64,000 nt of DNA from Taishania sp. (GTDB taxonomy: Bacteria; Bacteroidota; Bacteroidia; Flavobacteriales_D; Crocinitomicaceae), in contig JASLGM010000026.1 in assembly GCA_030150045.1 (NCBI GenBank), forward strand, positions 61,136-125,135. Direction: 5' to 3'. The notes under the pieces were generated by a model. The model saw only the letters and a program-made list of their open reading frames with translations, had not been told where the DNA came from and made no database searches. Every line of letters begins with the position of its first letter. The first letter of the stretch is position 1. This document shows positions 1 to 8,265 of the stretch, one piece after another. A program made the translations under genes and the position numbers.

Positions 1-242
1 TTTAACAGTTTCATAATAATATAGGTATTAATGAGTGTATTTTTCTTTTAAGTAGACGCAAATATCAGGAAATGGATGTTTCAAAAAGGGTTTTTGATGG
101 TGGAAAAAAATGATGTATGAATAAAATCAATCATCTTGCGAATAAAATAGACATCTGGATGATTATTTCCTTAAAAGAATATTAATCTTCGATGGTTAGA
201 CAAATTATTTAAGTTAGATTTGCCTATCCAATTATATTGAAA
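1..242. other. Intergenic region upstream of the E1 dehydrogenase
   Basis: No gene is visible here. A good Bacteroidota -7 element, TAGATTTG, lies at 215-222, about 20 bases before the ATG of the following gene. The remainder is AT-rich without an evident structure. Confidence 0.5.
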
Positions 243-2246
243 ATGCAAGTTCAACTCGACAAAAGAAATATTGAATTCGACAGAACGTCATTCAGCGATC
301 AAGAATTGATTGACATTTATAAAAAACTGATTCTTCCAAGGTTAATAGAAGAAAAAATGTTGATATACCTCCGCCAAGGGAAAATCACTAAATGGTTCTC
401 TGGGTGGGGACAAGAAGGAATCTCTGTAGGAACGGCCTATGCAATGGACGAAAATGAATACATCTTTCCAATGCATAGAAATCTAGGTGTGTTTACTACA
501 AGAGGAATTGAATTACCGCGCTTGTTTTCGCAGTTTCAAGGGAAAATGAATGGCTTTACAAAAGGTAGAGACAGGTCTTTCCATTTTGGAACTCAAGAAC
601 ACAAAGTAGTAGGGATGATTTCTCACCTTGGACCTCAATTGGCTTTAGCAGATGGTGTCGCTCTTGCGAATAAATTGAAAGAAAACAACCAAACAACTCT
701 TGTGTTTACAGGTGATGGAGGTGCGTCAGAAGGAGATTTTCACGAAGCGTTAAACGTTGCTTCAGTATGGGATTTACCTGTAATCTTTGCTGTCGAAAAT
801 AATAAATGGGGACTTTCAACTCCATCGCGTGAACAGTTTAACTGTAAACAATTTACAGATAAAGCAATCGGATATGGAATAGAAGGAATTCAAATCGATG
901 GGAATAACGTATTGGCTGTTATCGATGGAATGCGAAAAATTCGTGAAAAAATGCAAGAAGATCACAAACCGGTTATTCTTGAGTTTTTGACTTTCCGTAT
1001 GCGTGGACATGAAGAAGCGTCTGGAACAAAATACTATCCAGAAGGATTGCAAGATCAATGGAAAATTTACGATCCAATTGATAACTACCACCTTTTCTTG
1101 AAAGAAATTGGCGTATTGAACGAAGCTTTAGACGAGCAAATTACAAATGAAATAAAAGCGCACATTCAGACCAGCTTTGATACAGCGCAAGCAGAAGATA
1201 AAATTGCACCTGATTTACAACGCGAGTTAGAAGACATGTACGCTCCGTACCAAGCAAATGAAATTGCTCCAAATACGGATATAAAAGAAATGCGCTTCAT
1301 CGATGCCATTCAGGATGGATTGAAACAAAGTATGCAAAATCACCCAGACTTAGTTATCATGGGACAAGATATTGCAGAATACGGTGGCGTATTTAAAGTA
1401 ACAGAAGGTTTTGTTGAAGAGTTCGGTAAAGGACGCGTTCGCAACACTCCAATATGTGAAAGTGCCATTGTTGGTGCTGGTTTAGGACTTTCAATTGCAG
1501 GAATGAAAGCAGTAGTAGAAATGCAGTTCGCTGATTTTGTAACTTGTGGATTCAACCAAATCATCAATAACCTCGCGAAAATGCATTGGAGATGGGGACA
1601 AAATGCAGATGTAGTTGTGCGCATGCCGACGGGAGCAAACACTGCCGCAGGACCTTTCCACTCGCAATCTAACGAAGCTTGGTTTACACATACACCTGGG
1701 TTGAAAGTGGTTTACCCTTCAACGCCAGAAGACGCAAAAGGATTACTTATTGCTGCTGTTAATGACCCAAATCCTGTCATTTTCTTCGAGCACAAATTCT
1801 TGTACCGCAGCCTAAAAGGGGAGGTAGCTTCCAACGCCTATACCGTTGAAATAGGGAAAGCAAGAACAGTAACTGAAGGAAATGATTTAACCATCATTAC
1901 ATACGGATTAGGTGTCATTTGGGCACAAGAATATATGGCGCAAAACCCTGAATTATCCATTGAATTATTAGATTTACGTACCTTGTTGCCATTGGATACC
2001 GAAGCGATTTATAAAGCCGTTCGTAAGACCGGAAAAGTATTGGTTTTCCACGAAGATTGTCTAACAGGTGGATTGGGTGGAGAAGTTGCCGCGCTGATTG
2101 CTGAAAACTGCTTCAAAGATCTTGATGCACCGGTGAAACGTTTAGCTTCTATCGACACAGCAGTGCCGTTTACACCTTCTCTCGAAGCGCAGTTTTTACC
2201 GCAGTTGAGATTGGATCAAGCGATAAAGGAATTGTTAGCATTCTAA
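243..2246 (+). CDS. Fused alpha/beta E1 component of a 2-oxoacid (branched-chain type) dehydrogenase
   Basis: Thiamine-diphosphate-dependent E1 enzyme of a 2-oxoacid dehydrogenase complex, which decarboxylates a 2-oxoacid and passes the acyl group to the lipoyl E2. The first ~330 residues are the alpha subunit, with the ThDP signature starting GDGGASEGDFHEALN and ending in NNKWG. Residues ~345-667 are the beta subunit, with EMRFIDAIQDGL and the conserved MGQDIAEYGGVF and FADF segments. One chain of 667 aa instead of two genes is a common Bacteroidota arrangement. A TTG at 237 is in frame, but the ATG at 243 is the better start. E2 and E3 genes are not adjacent. The substrate (branched-chain versus pyruvate) cannot be fixed from sequence alone. 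Confidence 0.9.
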   Translation: MQVQLDKRNIEFDRTSFSDQELIDIYKKLILPRLIEEKMLIYLRQGKITKWFSGWGQEGISVGTAYAMDENEYIFPMHRNLGVFTTRGIELPRLFSQFQGKMNGFTKGRDRSFHFGTQEHKVVGMISHLGPQLALADGVALANKLKENNQTTLVFTGDGGASEGDFHEALNVASVWDLPVIFAVENNKWGLSTPSREQFNCKQFTDKAIGYGIEGIQIDGNNVLAVIDGMRKIREKMQEDHKPVILEFLTFRMRGHEEASGTKYYPEGLQDQWKIYDPIDNYHLFLKEIGVLNEALDEQITNEIKAHIQTSFDTAQAEDKIAPDLQRELEDMYAPYQANEIAPNTDIKEMRFIDAIQDGLKQSMQNHPDLVIMGQDIAEYGGVFKVTEGFVEEFGKGRVRNTPICESAIVGAGLGLSIAGMKAVVEMQFADFVTCGFNQIINNLAKMHWRWGQNADVVVRMPTGANTAAGPFHSQSNEAWFTHTPGLKVVYPSTPEDAKGLLIAAVNDPNPVIFFEHKFLYRSLKGEVASNAYTVEIGKARTVTEGNDLTIITYGLGVIWAQEYMAQNPELSIELLDLRTLLPLDTEAIYKAVRKTGKVLVFHEDCLTGGLGGEVAALIAENCFKDLDAPVKRLASIDTAVPFTPSLEAQFLPQLRLDQAIKELLAF

Positions 2247-2268
2247 CAAAATATCCTCTTAAATATGA

Positions 2269-2298
2269 AACCTCAAGTGTAAAGCTTGAGGTTTTTTT
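2269..2298 (+). terminator. Rho-independent terminator after the E1 gene
   Basis: Inverted repeat AACCTCAAG / CTTGAGGTT with a 7-base loop, followed by a T-tract. It starts about 20 bases after the stop codon. Confidence 0.85.
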
Positions 2299-2335
2299 AT
2301 TTCCCTTAAACGAATGTTTTTTACAAGTTTTTATT

Positions 2336-2478
2336 GGCTGCCATTTCCGTCTACAGGCTTTAGTAGCTTGCCAAAAACAGGTTAGCTAATTGTTCTGAAA
2401 CGCTCCTAAAGTCGCCTTTCCTCACAAAGCAAACTTTCTGTTTTTTTGCAAGCCAGCTATCACCCTCCGCCGGGGCAG
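2336..2478 (+). repeat. Structured intergenic repeat R1, copy a (diverged)
   Basis: It begins GGCTGCCATTTCCGTCTACA with GGCTTTAGTA and ends AGCTATCACCCTCCGCC then GGGGCAG, matching both ends of the R1 family. The central constant segment is poorly preserved, so this is a decayed copy. It faces the better-preserved inverted copy at 2530-2677. Confidence 0.6.
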
Positions 2479-2529
2479 GGGATCCATTTTTATTAAAGAA
2501 ATGATTTTATAAGTGGAGATTTTTCTTTT

Positions 2530-2677
2530 CAGCCCGGGCAAAGCACGATAGCTAAAGGAACTGAAAAAGGAGTGAATCCTGCATTTAGTACTGCGACCAA
2601 AGGAAGCACGTACTAAAGCAGATAGAGAACCCTTTTTTCAGGAGTTTACTAAAGGGCGGAGACCGTTAAGGCTGCCA
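2530..2677 (-). repeat. Structured intergenic repeat R1, copy a' (inverted partner)
   Basis: Read on the minus strand it starts TGGCAGCC and ends GCCCGGGCTG, so the ends pair (CAGCC/GGGCTG). A middle stem CTGAAAAAAGG/CCTTTTTCAG and an inner stem TTTAGTA/TACTAAA enclose the constant apical segment GTGCTTCCTTTGGTCGCA. With 2336-2478 it forms an inverted doublet whose 3' ends face each other across ~50 bases. Confidence 0.8.
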
Positions 2678-2714
2678 TAAACATTTCCTTTTCAATATAG
2701 ATTTAAAAGACAAA

Positions 2715-2750
2715 AAAAAGTCCTTAAGCAAATAACTTAAGGACTTTTTA
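2715..2750 (-). terminator. Terminator of the LolA-like gene (could work in both directions)
   Basis: Stem AAAAGTCCTTAAG / CTTAAGGACTTTT with A-tract on the left and T-tract on the right. It lies just beyond the stop codon of the minus-strand gene at 2769. Confidence 0.85.
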
Positions 2751-2768
2751 ATTGGATATGTTTGAGAA

Positions 2769-3401
2769 TTAATCTTCAACAATTTGGTACCCTGGGAATT
2801 TCGATTTGTCGAACACAAATTTAGAATCTTCTACTGCCGTATTGAACTGTAATTTATTCACCGTGTAGTTCATTGTTGTTCCATCTTTCCCTTTCATTGT
2901 TGCTTTTTTCAACTCGTTAGACGCTTTTGAAACATAAACCGTAATGGTGTGATATTCGGCTTTTTTAGGGTCTTTCGGGTATAAATTAATCATGTGAACA
3001 GCTTCGTTACCAAGGGTTGTTTCTTTTTCGTATTTTGTTTTGAAACCGTTTTCCCACATAGTTAAAATTTGCTTTGGATTCATGGCCGCATCCCCCGCGT
3101 CAACGTCAGAAATGTACACCATTTTATCATCTTTTAATATGGTCCAAACTTTTTTACCATTTGAAAGGCGAACTGCTTCTCCATACGTTGCGTAATATTT
3201 GTTTCCTTTAACCCATCCTTTTCCGGTATTATTCTCGTTCACTCCCGAAGAAGCATTTTTGATATTTGCCGAAAATTCCATGTAGAAAGACGAACTGCTT
3301 TTTACCTTATCGGATATTTGTTTTAAAATCTGATCCGCTTTTGCATCTTGTCCAAATGCAGTAAATCCGATCAATGAAAGAAGTACAAAAAAGTATTTCA
3401 T
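2769..3401 (-). CDS. LolA-like outer-membrane lipoprotein carrier protein
   Basis: Periplasmic protein of 210 aa with a signal peptide ending near AFGQ. The mature part has the LolA pattern: N-terminal helix ADQILKQISDKVKSSSSFYM, then beta strands with GKGWVKGNKYY and a late FDKSKFPGYQIVED. LolA-type proteins carry lipoproteins or lipids from the inner to the outer membrane; Bacteroidota often have several. A TAAATTTG -7 element (minus strand, 3416-3423) lies just upstream. The exact cargo is unknown. Confidence 0.8.
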   Translation of the reverse strand: MKYFFVLLSLIGFTAFGQDAKADQILKQISDKVKSSSSFYMEFSANIKNASSGVNENNTGKGWVKGNKYYATYGEAVRLSNGKKVWTILKDDKMVYISDVDAGDAAMNPKQILTMWENGFKTKYEKETTLGNEAVHMINLYPKDPKKAEYHTITVYVSKASNELKKATMKGKDGTTMNYTVNKLQFNTAVEDSKFVFDKSKFPGYQIVED

Positions 3402-3415
3402 AGGATAATGTATTT

Positions 3416-3423
3416 CAAATTTA
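3416..3423 (-). promoter_or_regulatory. -7 element of the LolA-like gene
   Basis: Minus-strand TAAATTTG, matching TAnnTTTG, 14 bases before the ATG. Confidence 0.6.
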
Positions 3424-3458
3424 ATTTCTCTACGTGATTTGCAGAAAGTGTGCCAAAT

Positions 3459-4061
3459 TTAGCGATTATTTAAAATATGCAACAATGTTGGCCCATCAAT
3501 ATCATGTTTTCCTTCGAAAGTAAATACCTCGAAACCTAAAGCTTTGTGTTTGAGGATCGATTGCTCAAAACTTTCGTCTTTAAAAAACACATCTTCTGAA
3601 CCAATGGCGTAATCGCAGCTTACATTTTGAAAGGCTTTGTCTTGGATTGGGGAAACATCTTCGGGGAAATCACTTGCCCACAAAACAAAATGGTCAACGG
3701 CATGCTTCCCTTTTTGAATGAAACGAGCGGCGGTTGCACCACCTTGTGAAAAACCAATTAGGCTTATTTTTTTGCCTGCACCGTATTTTTCTACTACTTG
3801 ATTGAGGTAGTTTACATTGTCCGCAATATCCCATTCGCGCAGTTCTTTCGTCATCCATGATGCACCAACGCGGCCTGAGAATCCTTCTAAATAAAAACGG
3901 TGAGGACCTTCTGGCGCAACAATGAAGTAATCGTTGGATAGCATTTCAAATTTGCGAATGAAATAATTGGATAGCTGACCGTATCCGTGGAGCACCAACA
4001 ACATTCGTTCTTGTTGTGGATCTCCGGAAGTAACGACTTTTGCCTGACGTTGAATGAACAT
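3459..4061 (-). CDS. Alpha/beta-hydrolase, phospholipase/carboxylesterase type
   Basis: Protein of 200 aa with no signal peptide. It carries LVLHGYGQ near residue 25 (oxyanion region), the nucleophile elbow GFSQGG near residue 105, an Asp candidate in GSEDVFF and a C-terminal His in FEGKHDI. This completes a Ser-Asp-His triad of the YpfH/carboxylesterase family. It probably hydrolyses short acyl esters. It follows the lipoprotein gene at 4064 by only two bases, so the two are likely co-transcribed. Confidence 0.8.
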   Translation of the reverse strand: MFIQRQAKVVTSGDPQQERMLLVLHGYGQLSNYFIRKFEMLSNDYFIVAPEGPHRFYLEGFSGRVGASWMTKELREWDIADNVNYLNQVVEKYGAGKKISLIGFSQGGATAARFIQKGKHAVDHFVLWASDFPEDVSPIQDKAFQNVSCDYAIGSEDVFFKDESFEQSILKHKALGFEVFTFEGKHDIDGPTLLHILNNR

Positions 4062-4063
4062 GA

Positions 4064-4840
4064 TTAGTCTTCTGTATAATATTTACCGTCTTTAAGATTA
4101 AAGAAGAATCGTTTTTGAATGACGTCTTGACATTCAATTTTAGCGTCTACAAGATTGTAATCTTCTCCATCTGCCAATGGCAATAGTTTTGCGTTTTTGA
4201 CAATGATATCTTTAAATGTTGATCTAGATCCAGTTGTGTGTTCAAAGCAAGAAGCTTGGGTTGCGCCTTTATTCCAATCCTCAAATACAATCCATTTGAA
4301 CGCATAATTGATTTTTCCATTCGGATTATCAAACAAGAAGTATTTTCTAAATCGCGCATCACCAATGGTATAATCGAGAATGATGTCTTTGTGAGAATAT
4401 GGACCCATATTTTCAAACGTTAAGTCTACTGGTTTGTATGCACTTGAAGCAATAATAATAGGCGCGTAAAATTGTTTTTTCTTACTGTTATAGATAACAA
4501 GGTAATTGTAGTTTCCAAAATAATCTATGGACGAAGCTTTGTCCACAAAATTGTTTTTTATGGCTTGTTTGAAGGCAAAGTCCTTGCGGTTAACGGTAAT
4601 GATCACTTCCTTTACATTATCATCGTTCAAATGCTCTTCAAATATACGTGTTGAGTAATCTTCTCCTTCCTCAATCCCTATTGCATTTTTGAAATAGTCT
4701 TTTAAACGTACGTCAAAAGCTTTTGTGCTGTCTTGGTATAAAAACTTCTCTGTAATATTCAAGGTGTTCTCTTTCGTATCTGTTGATTGGCAAGCCAGAA
4801 GAAAACAAAAAGGAACAATAATCGTCATCCATTTTTTCAT
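4064..4840 (-). CDS. Hypothetical lipoprotein
   Basis: The 258-aa product has a type II signal peptide with lipobox LLAC (Cys near residue 17) and a Ser/Thr-rich linker, so it should be lipidated. The rest is a mixed alpha/beta domain with Cys residues near the C terminus (SCFEH, IECQD). I do not recognise the family. Its -7 element TATATTTG (minus strand, 4845-4852) ends only four bases before the ATG, which suggests a leaderless transcript. Confidence 0.75.
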   Translation of the reverse strand: MKKWMTIIVPFCFLLACQSTDTKENTLNITEKFLYQDSTKAFDVRLKDYFKNAIGIEEGEDYSTRIFEEHLNDDNVKEVIITVNRKDFAFKQAIKNNFVDKASSIDYFGNYNYLVIYNSKKKQFYAPIIIASSAYKPVDLTFENMGPYSHKDIILDYTIGDARFRKYFLFDNPNGKINYAFKWIVFEDWNKGATQASCFEHTTGSRSTFKDIIVKNAKLLPLADGEDYNLVDAKIECQDVIQKRFFFNLKDGKYYTED

Positions 4841-4844
4841 AGTA

Positions 4845-4898
4845 CAAATATAATACGAGAAGTGGGAGCTTTGAATTAAATCAAATCAATTATTTTTG
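4845..4898. promoter_or_regulatory. Divergent promoters between the lipoprotein gene and ung
   Basis: A minus-strand TATATTTG (4845-4852) and a plus-strand TATTTTTG (4891-4898) lie back to back. Each ends four bases before the start codon of its gene (4840 and 4903). At the usual -7 geometry transcription would start at or next to the A of the ATG. Confidence 0.6.
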
Positions 4899-4902
4899 AA
4901 CC

Positions 4903-5577
4903 ATGGAAAAAAACTTGGAACCATCTTGGAAAAATAGATTAAAGGAGGAATTCAGCAAGGAGTACTATCTCGATTTAAAAGCCTTTGTTGAAGAAGCATA
5001 TCAGAAGGAAGATTCATCGGTTTTTCCTCCACAAGAGCATTTGTTTCAGGCCTTTAATGTTTGCCCATTTGACCAATTGAAAGTGGTGATCTTAGGACAA
5101 GATCCTTACCCAACGAAAGGGCATGCAAATGGATTGTGTTTTTCTGTAAATCAAGATGTTCGACCATTGGCTAAAAGTTTACAGAATATTTTTCGTGAAG
5201 TAAAGGAAGATCTTGAAGTTCCAATTCCTGAACATGGTGATTTGACGCGTTGGGCTGCACAGGGTGTACTGTTGTTGAATGATGTGTTAACCGTACAGGA
5301 AGGAATGGCGGGGAGTCATCAGAAAAAAGGGTGGGAACACTTCACGAAAAGAGTCATTGAGGAAATTAATGATCAAAAAGAACATGTTGTTTTTCTGCTA
5401 TGGGGAAATTACGCTCAGAAAAAAGCGAAATGGATAGACGAAGAAAAACACCTCGTATTAAGAAGTGGGCATCCATCCCCATTAAGTGCTAATCAAGGGA
5501 AATGGTTTGGCAATAAACATTTTTCAAAAACCAACGCGTATCTTACAGGCAAAGGCTTGGAAGGTATCAATTGGTAA
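4903..5577 (+). CDS. ung: Uracil-DNA glycosylase, family 1
   Basis: Removes uracil from DNA as the first step of base-excision repair. The 224-aa protein has the catalytic GQDPYP motif (Asp near residue 67), the FS uracil-stacking segment in GLCFSV and the HPSPLSA motif near the C terminus. Length and motifs are those of standard bacterial Ung. The gene is divergent from the lipoprotein gene at 4840. Confidence 0.97.
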   Translation: MEKNLEPSWKNRLKEEFSKEYYLDLKAFVEEAYQKEDSSVFPPQEHLFQAFNVCPFDQLKVVILGQDPYPTKGHANGLCFSVNQDVRPLAKSLQNIFREVKEDLEVPIPEHGDLTRWAAQGVLLLNDVLTVQEGMAGSHQKKGWEHFTKRVIEEINDQKEHVVFLLWGNYAQKKAKWIDEEKHLVLRSGHPSPLSANQGKWFGNKHFSKTNAYLTGKGLEGINW

Positions 5578-5595
5578 ATCTCCCATTTGTTTTAT

Positions 5596-5603
5596 TATCT
5601 TTG
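5596..5603 (+). promoter_or_regulatory. -7 element of hemE
   Basis: TATCTTTG fits TAnnTTTG exactly and ends six bases before the ATG at 5610. This supports that start and implies a leaderless or nearly leaderless mRNA. Confidence 0.65.
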
Positions 5604-5609
5604 TTCACA

Positions 5610-6656
5610 ATGTTACAGAACGATTTAATTTTGAGAGCTGCCCGTGGGGAGCAGATAGAAAGGTATCCCGTGTGGATGATGCGTCAAGCTGGACGTATAT
5701 TACCTGAATATAGAGCCGTTAGAGCTTCGTTAAGTGGCTTTAAAGAATTGGTAGAAACACCAGAGAGAGCGGCAGAAGTGACCATTCAACCCGTTGATCT
5801 TCTTGGTGTAGATGCAGCGATTATTTTTTCTGATATTCTAGTCGTTCCTGAAGCGATGGGATGTGAGTACCAAATGATTGAAGCGAAAGGACCATGGTTT
5901 GAAAATACAGTAAAAACGGAAGCAGACCTAATTAAATTAGCAGAAGTGGATTTTGATGTGAACGACCGTTTAGGTTATGTCATGGAAGCAATCAAAATCA
6001 CAAATAAAGAGTTGGCTGGACGCGTTCCAACAATTGGTTTTGCAGGTGCGCCTTGGACAATCTTTTGCTACATGGTAGAAGGACATGGATCTAAAACATT
6101 TTCCGAAGCACGCAAAATGTTGTACACCAATCCAACTTTGGCACATGAGTTGTTAGACCGTATCACAACGGTAACCATTAGTTACCTTAAAGCTCAAGTA
6201 AAAGCAGGCGCACACATGTTGCAAGTGTTTGATTCTTGGGCGGGAATACTAGGACATGAACAATACATGGAATTCAGCGTGAAATATTTAAACAAAATAG
6301 CACAAGCCATCACAGAAGTACCTTTGACCTTATTCGGAAAAGGAGCTTACCAATCGCTTGAAGCCATCGCGGATTTAGATTGTAACACCATTGGACTAGA
6401 TTGGAACATGGACGCGGAAACAGTTCGCAAATACGTAGGGGAAAATAGAACGCTACAAGGAAATTTAGACCCTTGTGCTTTGTACGCTTCTCATGCTGAA
6501 GTAGAAAGATTAACAACAAATATGTTGAATTCGTTCTCAAGTAAACGACATATTGTTAATTTAGGGCATGGCGTTTATCCTGATGTGGATGCAGAAAAGG
6601 TGAAAACGTTCATTAATACTGTGAAAAACTATAACATCCAAAATAAAAACCTATGA
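5610..6656 (+). CDS. hemE: Uroporphyrinogen decarboxylase
   Basis: Converts uroporphyrinogen III to coproporphyrinogen III in heme synthesis. The 348-aa chain starts MLQNDLILRAARGE, typical of the family, followed by the signature PVWMMRQAGR and, later, GFAGAPWTIFCYMVEG and FDSWAG. A longer reading from GTG 5571 would overlap ung and bypass the -7 element at 5596-5603, so I take the ATG at 5610. The stop overlaps the ATG of the next gene by four bases. Confidence 0.97.
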   Translation: MLQNDLILRAARGEQIERYPVWMMRQAGRILPEYRAVRASLSGFKELVETPERAAEVTIQPVDLLGVDAAIIFSDILVVPEAMGCEYQMIEAKGPWFENTVKTEADLIKLAEVDFDVNDRLGYVMEAIKITNKELAGRVPTIGFAGAPWTIFCYMVEGHGSKTFSEARKMLYTNPTLAHELLDRITTVTISYLKAQVKAGAHMLQVFDSWAGILGHEQYMEFSVKYLNKIAQAITEVPLTLFGKGAYQSLEAIADLDCNTIGLDWNMDAETVRKYVGENRTLQGNLDPCALYASHAEVERLTTNMLNSFSSKRHIVNLGHGVYPDVDAEKVKTFINTVKNYNIQNKNL

Positions 6657-7831
6657 ATAGAACGTTCTCTTTTGCAATAACAAGTCTGTTGGCTTTTGGT
6701 GCATTTGCCCAAGATGGTGAAAACCTTGTGCCGAACGGTAGCTTTGAATCTATAGAAGGAAAAGGACCTAAGAAATTAGGTGGAATCGAAATGGCAACAG
6801 GTTGGGAGTCACCAACTGGTGTGAAAGCCGATTTGTTTACTTTCAACAAAAAAGTACCAGATATTAGCGTACCTAAAAATATCTATGGCGAAGAAAATGC
6901 TAGAGATGGTGAAAACTACGTTGGAATTGTAGCATATTCTTATAACAACAAAGTGCCACGTTCATACCTATTGACAAAATTGAACACACCTCTTAAAAAA
7001 GGAGAGAAATATTGCGTGCGTTATAACGTATCTTTGGCTGAAGCATCCACTTATGCATCCAATGATTTGGGGGTAATGTTAACGAAAAAACCGTACGGAA
7101 CAGAAGATAAAGGATTCATAACTGAAGCAAGACCAAGTATGCTCCCAGAAGGAAATCCAGTGCTTTCAGGAACCTACAATTGGGAAAAAGTATGCAATAC
7201 TTTTGTTGCAGAAGGAGGAGAGAAATTCATTACAATCGGGAATTTTCAACCGGACAATAACGCCACTAAATACGTAAAACGTAAAAAAGGATCGAACGGA
7301 ACATTTGCACCAATTTTGGCCGCTTATTACTACATCGATGACGTCGTATTGTATTTGGTAGACGAAGATCACCCTTGTGACTGCGTTTCTGCGGATCCAA
7401 CAGCAGGATACTCTAAAACCATCTATTCAAAAGCTGTGAAAATTGCAGATGAAATGACGCCAGAGAAAAAAATTGAATTGCAACAAGTGTATTTTGCCTT
7501 CGGAAAAGCAGATATTTCTAGCGCAGGAGAAGAAGCATTGACATTGATTGCAAATCAGTTGAAAGCAAACCCAACATTGAAATTGCAAATCAAAGGGTAT
7601 GCTGACGAAGCCGAAGAATTAGCCGCTGAAAAAGTAGCACAATTCCAAGGTGTGGACAACCAACGAATCAACGCAGTGTTTAAATTCTTATCCGAAAAAG
7701 GAATCGAGGAAAATCGCCTGATCTCTTCGCCACAAGGTAGTAACGAGAAATCTTCAGACATTACAGAGACAGATGAAGACGATATCAAACAAGCGAAAAA
7801 TAGAAGAATCGAATTCAAAGTAAGAAAATAA
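6653..7831 (+). CDS. OmpA-family outer-membrane/peptidoglycan-associated protein
   Basis: Secreted 392-aa protein with a short signal peptide (cleavage near GAFAQ). Residues ~20-245 form a beta-rich domain that begins LVPNGSFE, as in carbohydrate-binding-like N-terminal domains. Residues ~280-392 are an OmpA C-terminal peptidoglycan-binding domain (VYFAFGKADISSAGEEAL to AKNRRIEFKV). It overlaps hemE by four bases (ATGA), so translation is probably coupled; no functional link to heme synthesis is implied. A terminator follows. Confidence 0.85.
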   Translation: MNRTFSFAITSLLAFGAFAQDGENLVPNGSFESIEGKGPKKLGGIEMATGWESPTGVKADLFTFNKKVPDISVPKNIYGEENARDGENYVGIVAYSYNNKVPRSYLLTKLNTPLKKGEKYCVRYNVSLAEASTYASNDLGVMLTKKPYGTEDKGFITEARPSMLPEGNPVLSGTYNWEKVCNTFVAEGGEKFITIGNFQPDNNATKYVKRKKGSNGTFAPILAAYYYIDDVVLYLVDEDHPCDCVSADPTAGYSKTIYSKAVKIADEMTPEKKIELQQVYFAFGKADISSAGEEALTLIANQLKANPTLKLQIKGYADEAEELAAEKVAQFQGVDNQRINAVFKFLSEKGIEENRLISSPQGSNEKSSDITETDEDDIKQAKNRRIEFKVRK

Positions 7832-7851
7832 GAATTTGAGAAAAAAAACAA

Positions 7852-7881
7852 GAAGGCTGTTCATTTTGGACAGCCTTTTTT
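7852..7881 (+). terminator. Terminator after the OmpA-family gene
   Basis: Stem AAGGCTGT / ACAGCCTT with a T-tract. Repeat R1-b starts three or four bases after the T-tract. Confidence 0.8.
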
Positions 7882-7884
7882 GTT

Positions 7885-8029
7885 GGCATCCATTTCGGTC
7901 TACAGGCTTTAGTAAAATCGTGAACAAAGGGTTTGCTGTAAGTCGGTCACGAGCTTCCGCTGGTCGCTGTGGCCAACCAACAGAAACCTCTTTTTCACTT
8001 CTTTTAGCTATCGCCTTTCACCCGGGCTG
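7885..8029 (+). repeat. Structured intergenic repeat R1, copy b
   Basis: Shows GGCATCCATTTCGGTCTACA, GGCTTTAGTAAA, the apical segment GAGCTTCCGCTGGTCGCT, then TTTAGCTATCGCC and CCCGGGCTGA. The inner stem GGTCAC/GTGGCC and the middle stem GTGAA.../...TTCAC are paired. Confidence 0.8.
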
Positions 8030-8139
8030 AGTTCGTTTTTCAGAAACAAACATTTCCTCCATCACAATATCTGAATATGCGCATATTACAATCAGAATGG
8101 GAATTTTAGCGTCAATAATTGATTTGAAAACGGAACTTG

Positions 8140-8208
8140 CAGCCCGGCCTGAGTGAAGCTCTTTTGACGCAGGAAAAAAGCGGGAACGGAGGACGGATTA
8201 AGCTGCCC
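8140..8208 (-). repeat. Partial inverted R1 copy (b')
   Basis: Minus-strand remnant with both family ends (GGGCAGCTTAATCCG and CAGGCCGGGCT) but with the apical part deleted. It makes a decayed inverted doublet with R1-b. Confidence 0.55.
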
Positions 8209-8265
8209 AAAAGAAAAAAAGTGTACCTTTCCAACAGATTTGAAACGATTTCTTAATGATTTAGC

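Noticed and set aside
1340..1642. Minus-strand open frames inside the E1 gene and comparable antisense frames elsewhere
   Set aside because: They are shadows of well-supported coding sequences, with no promoter, no signal and unusual composition.
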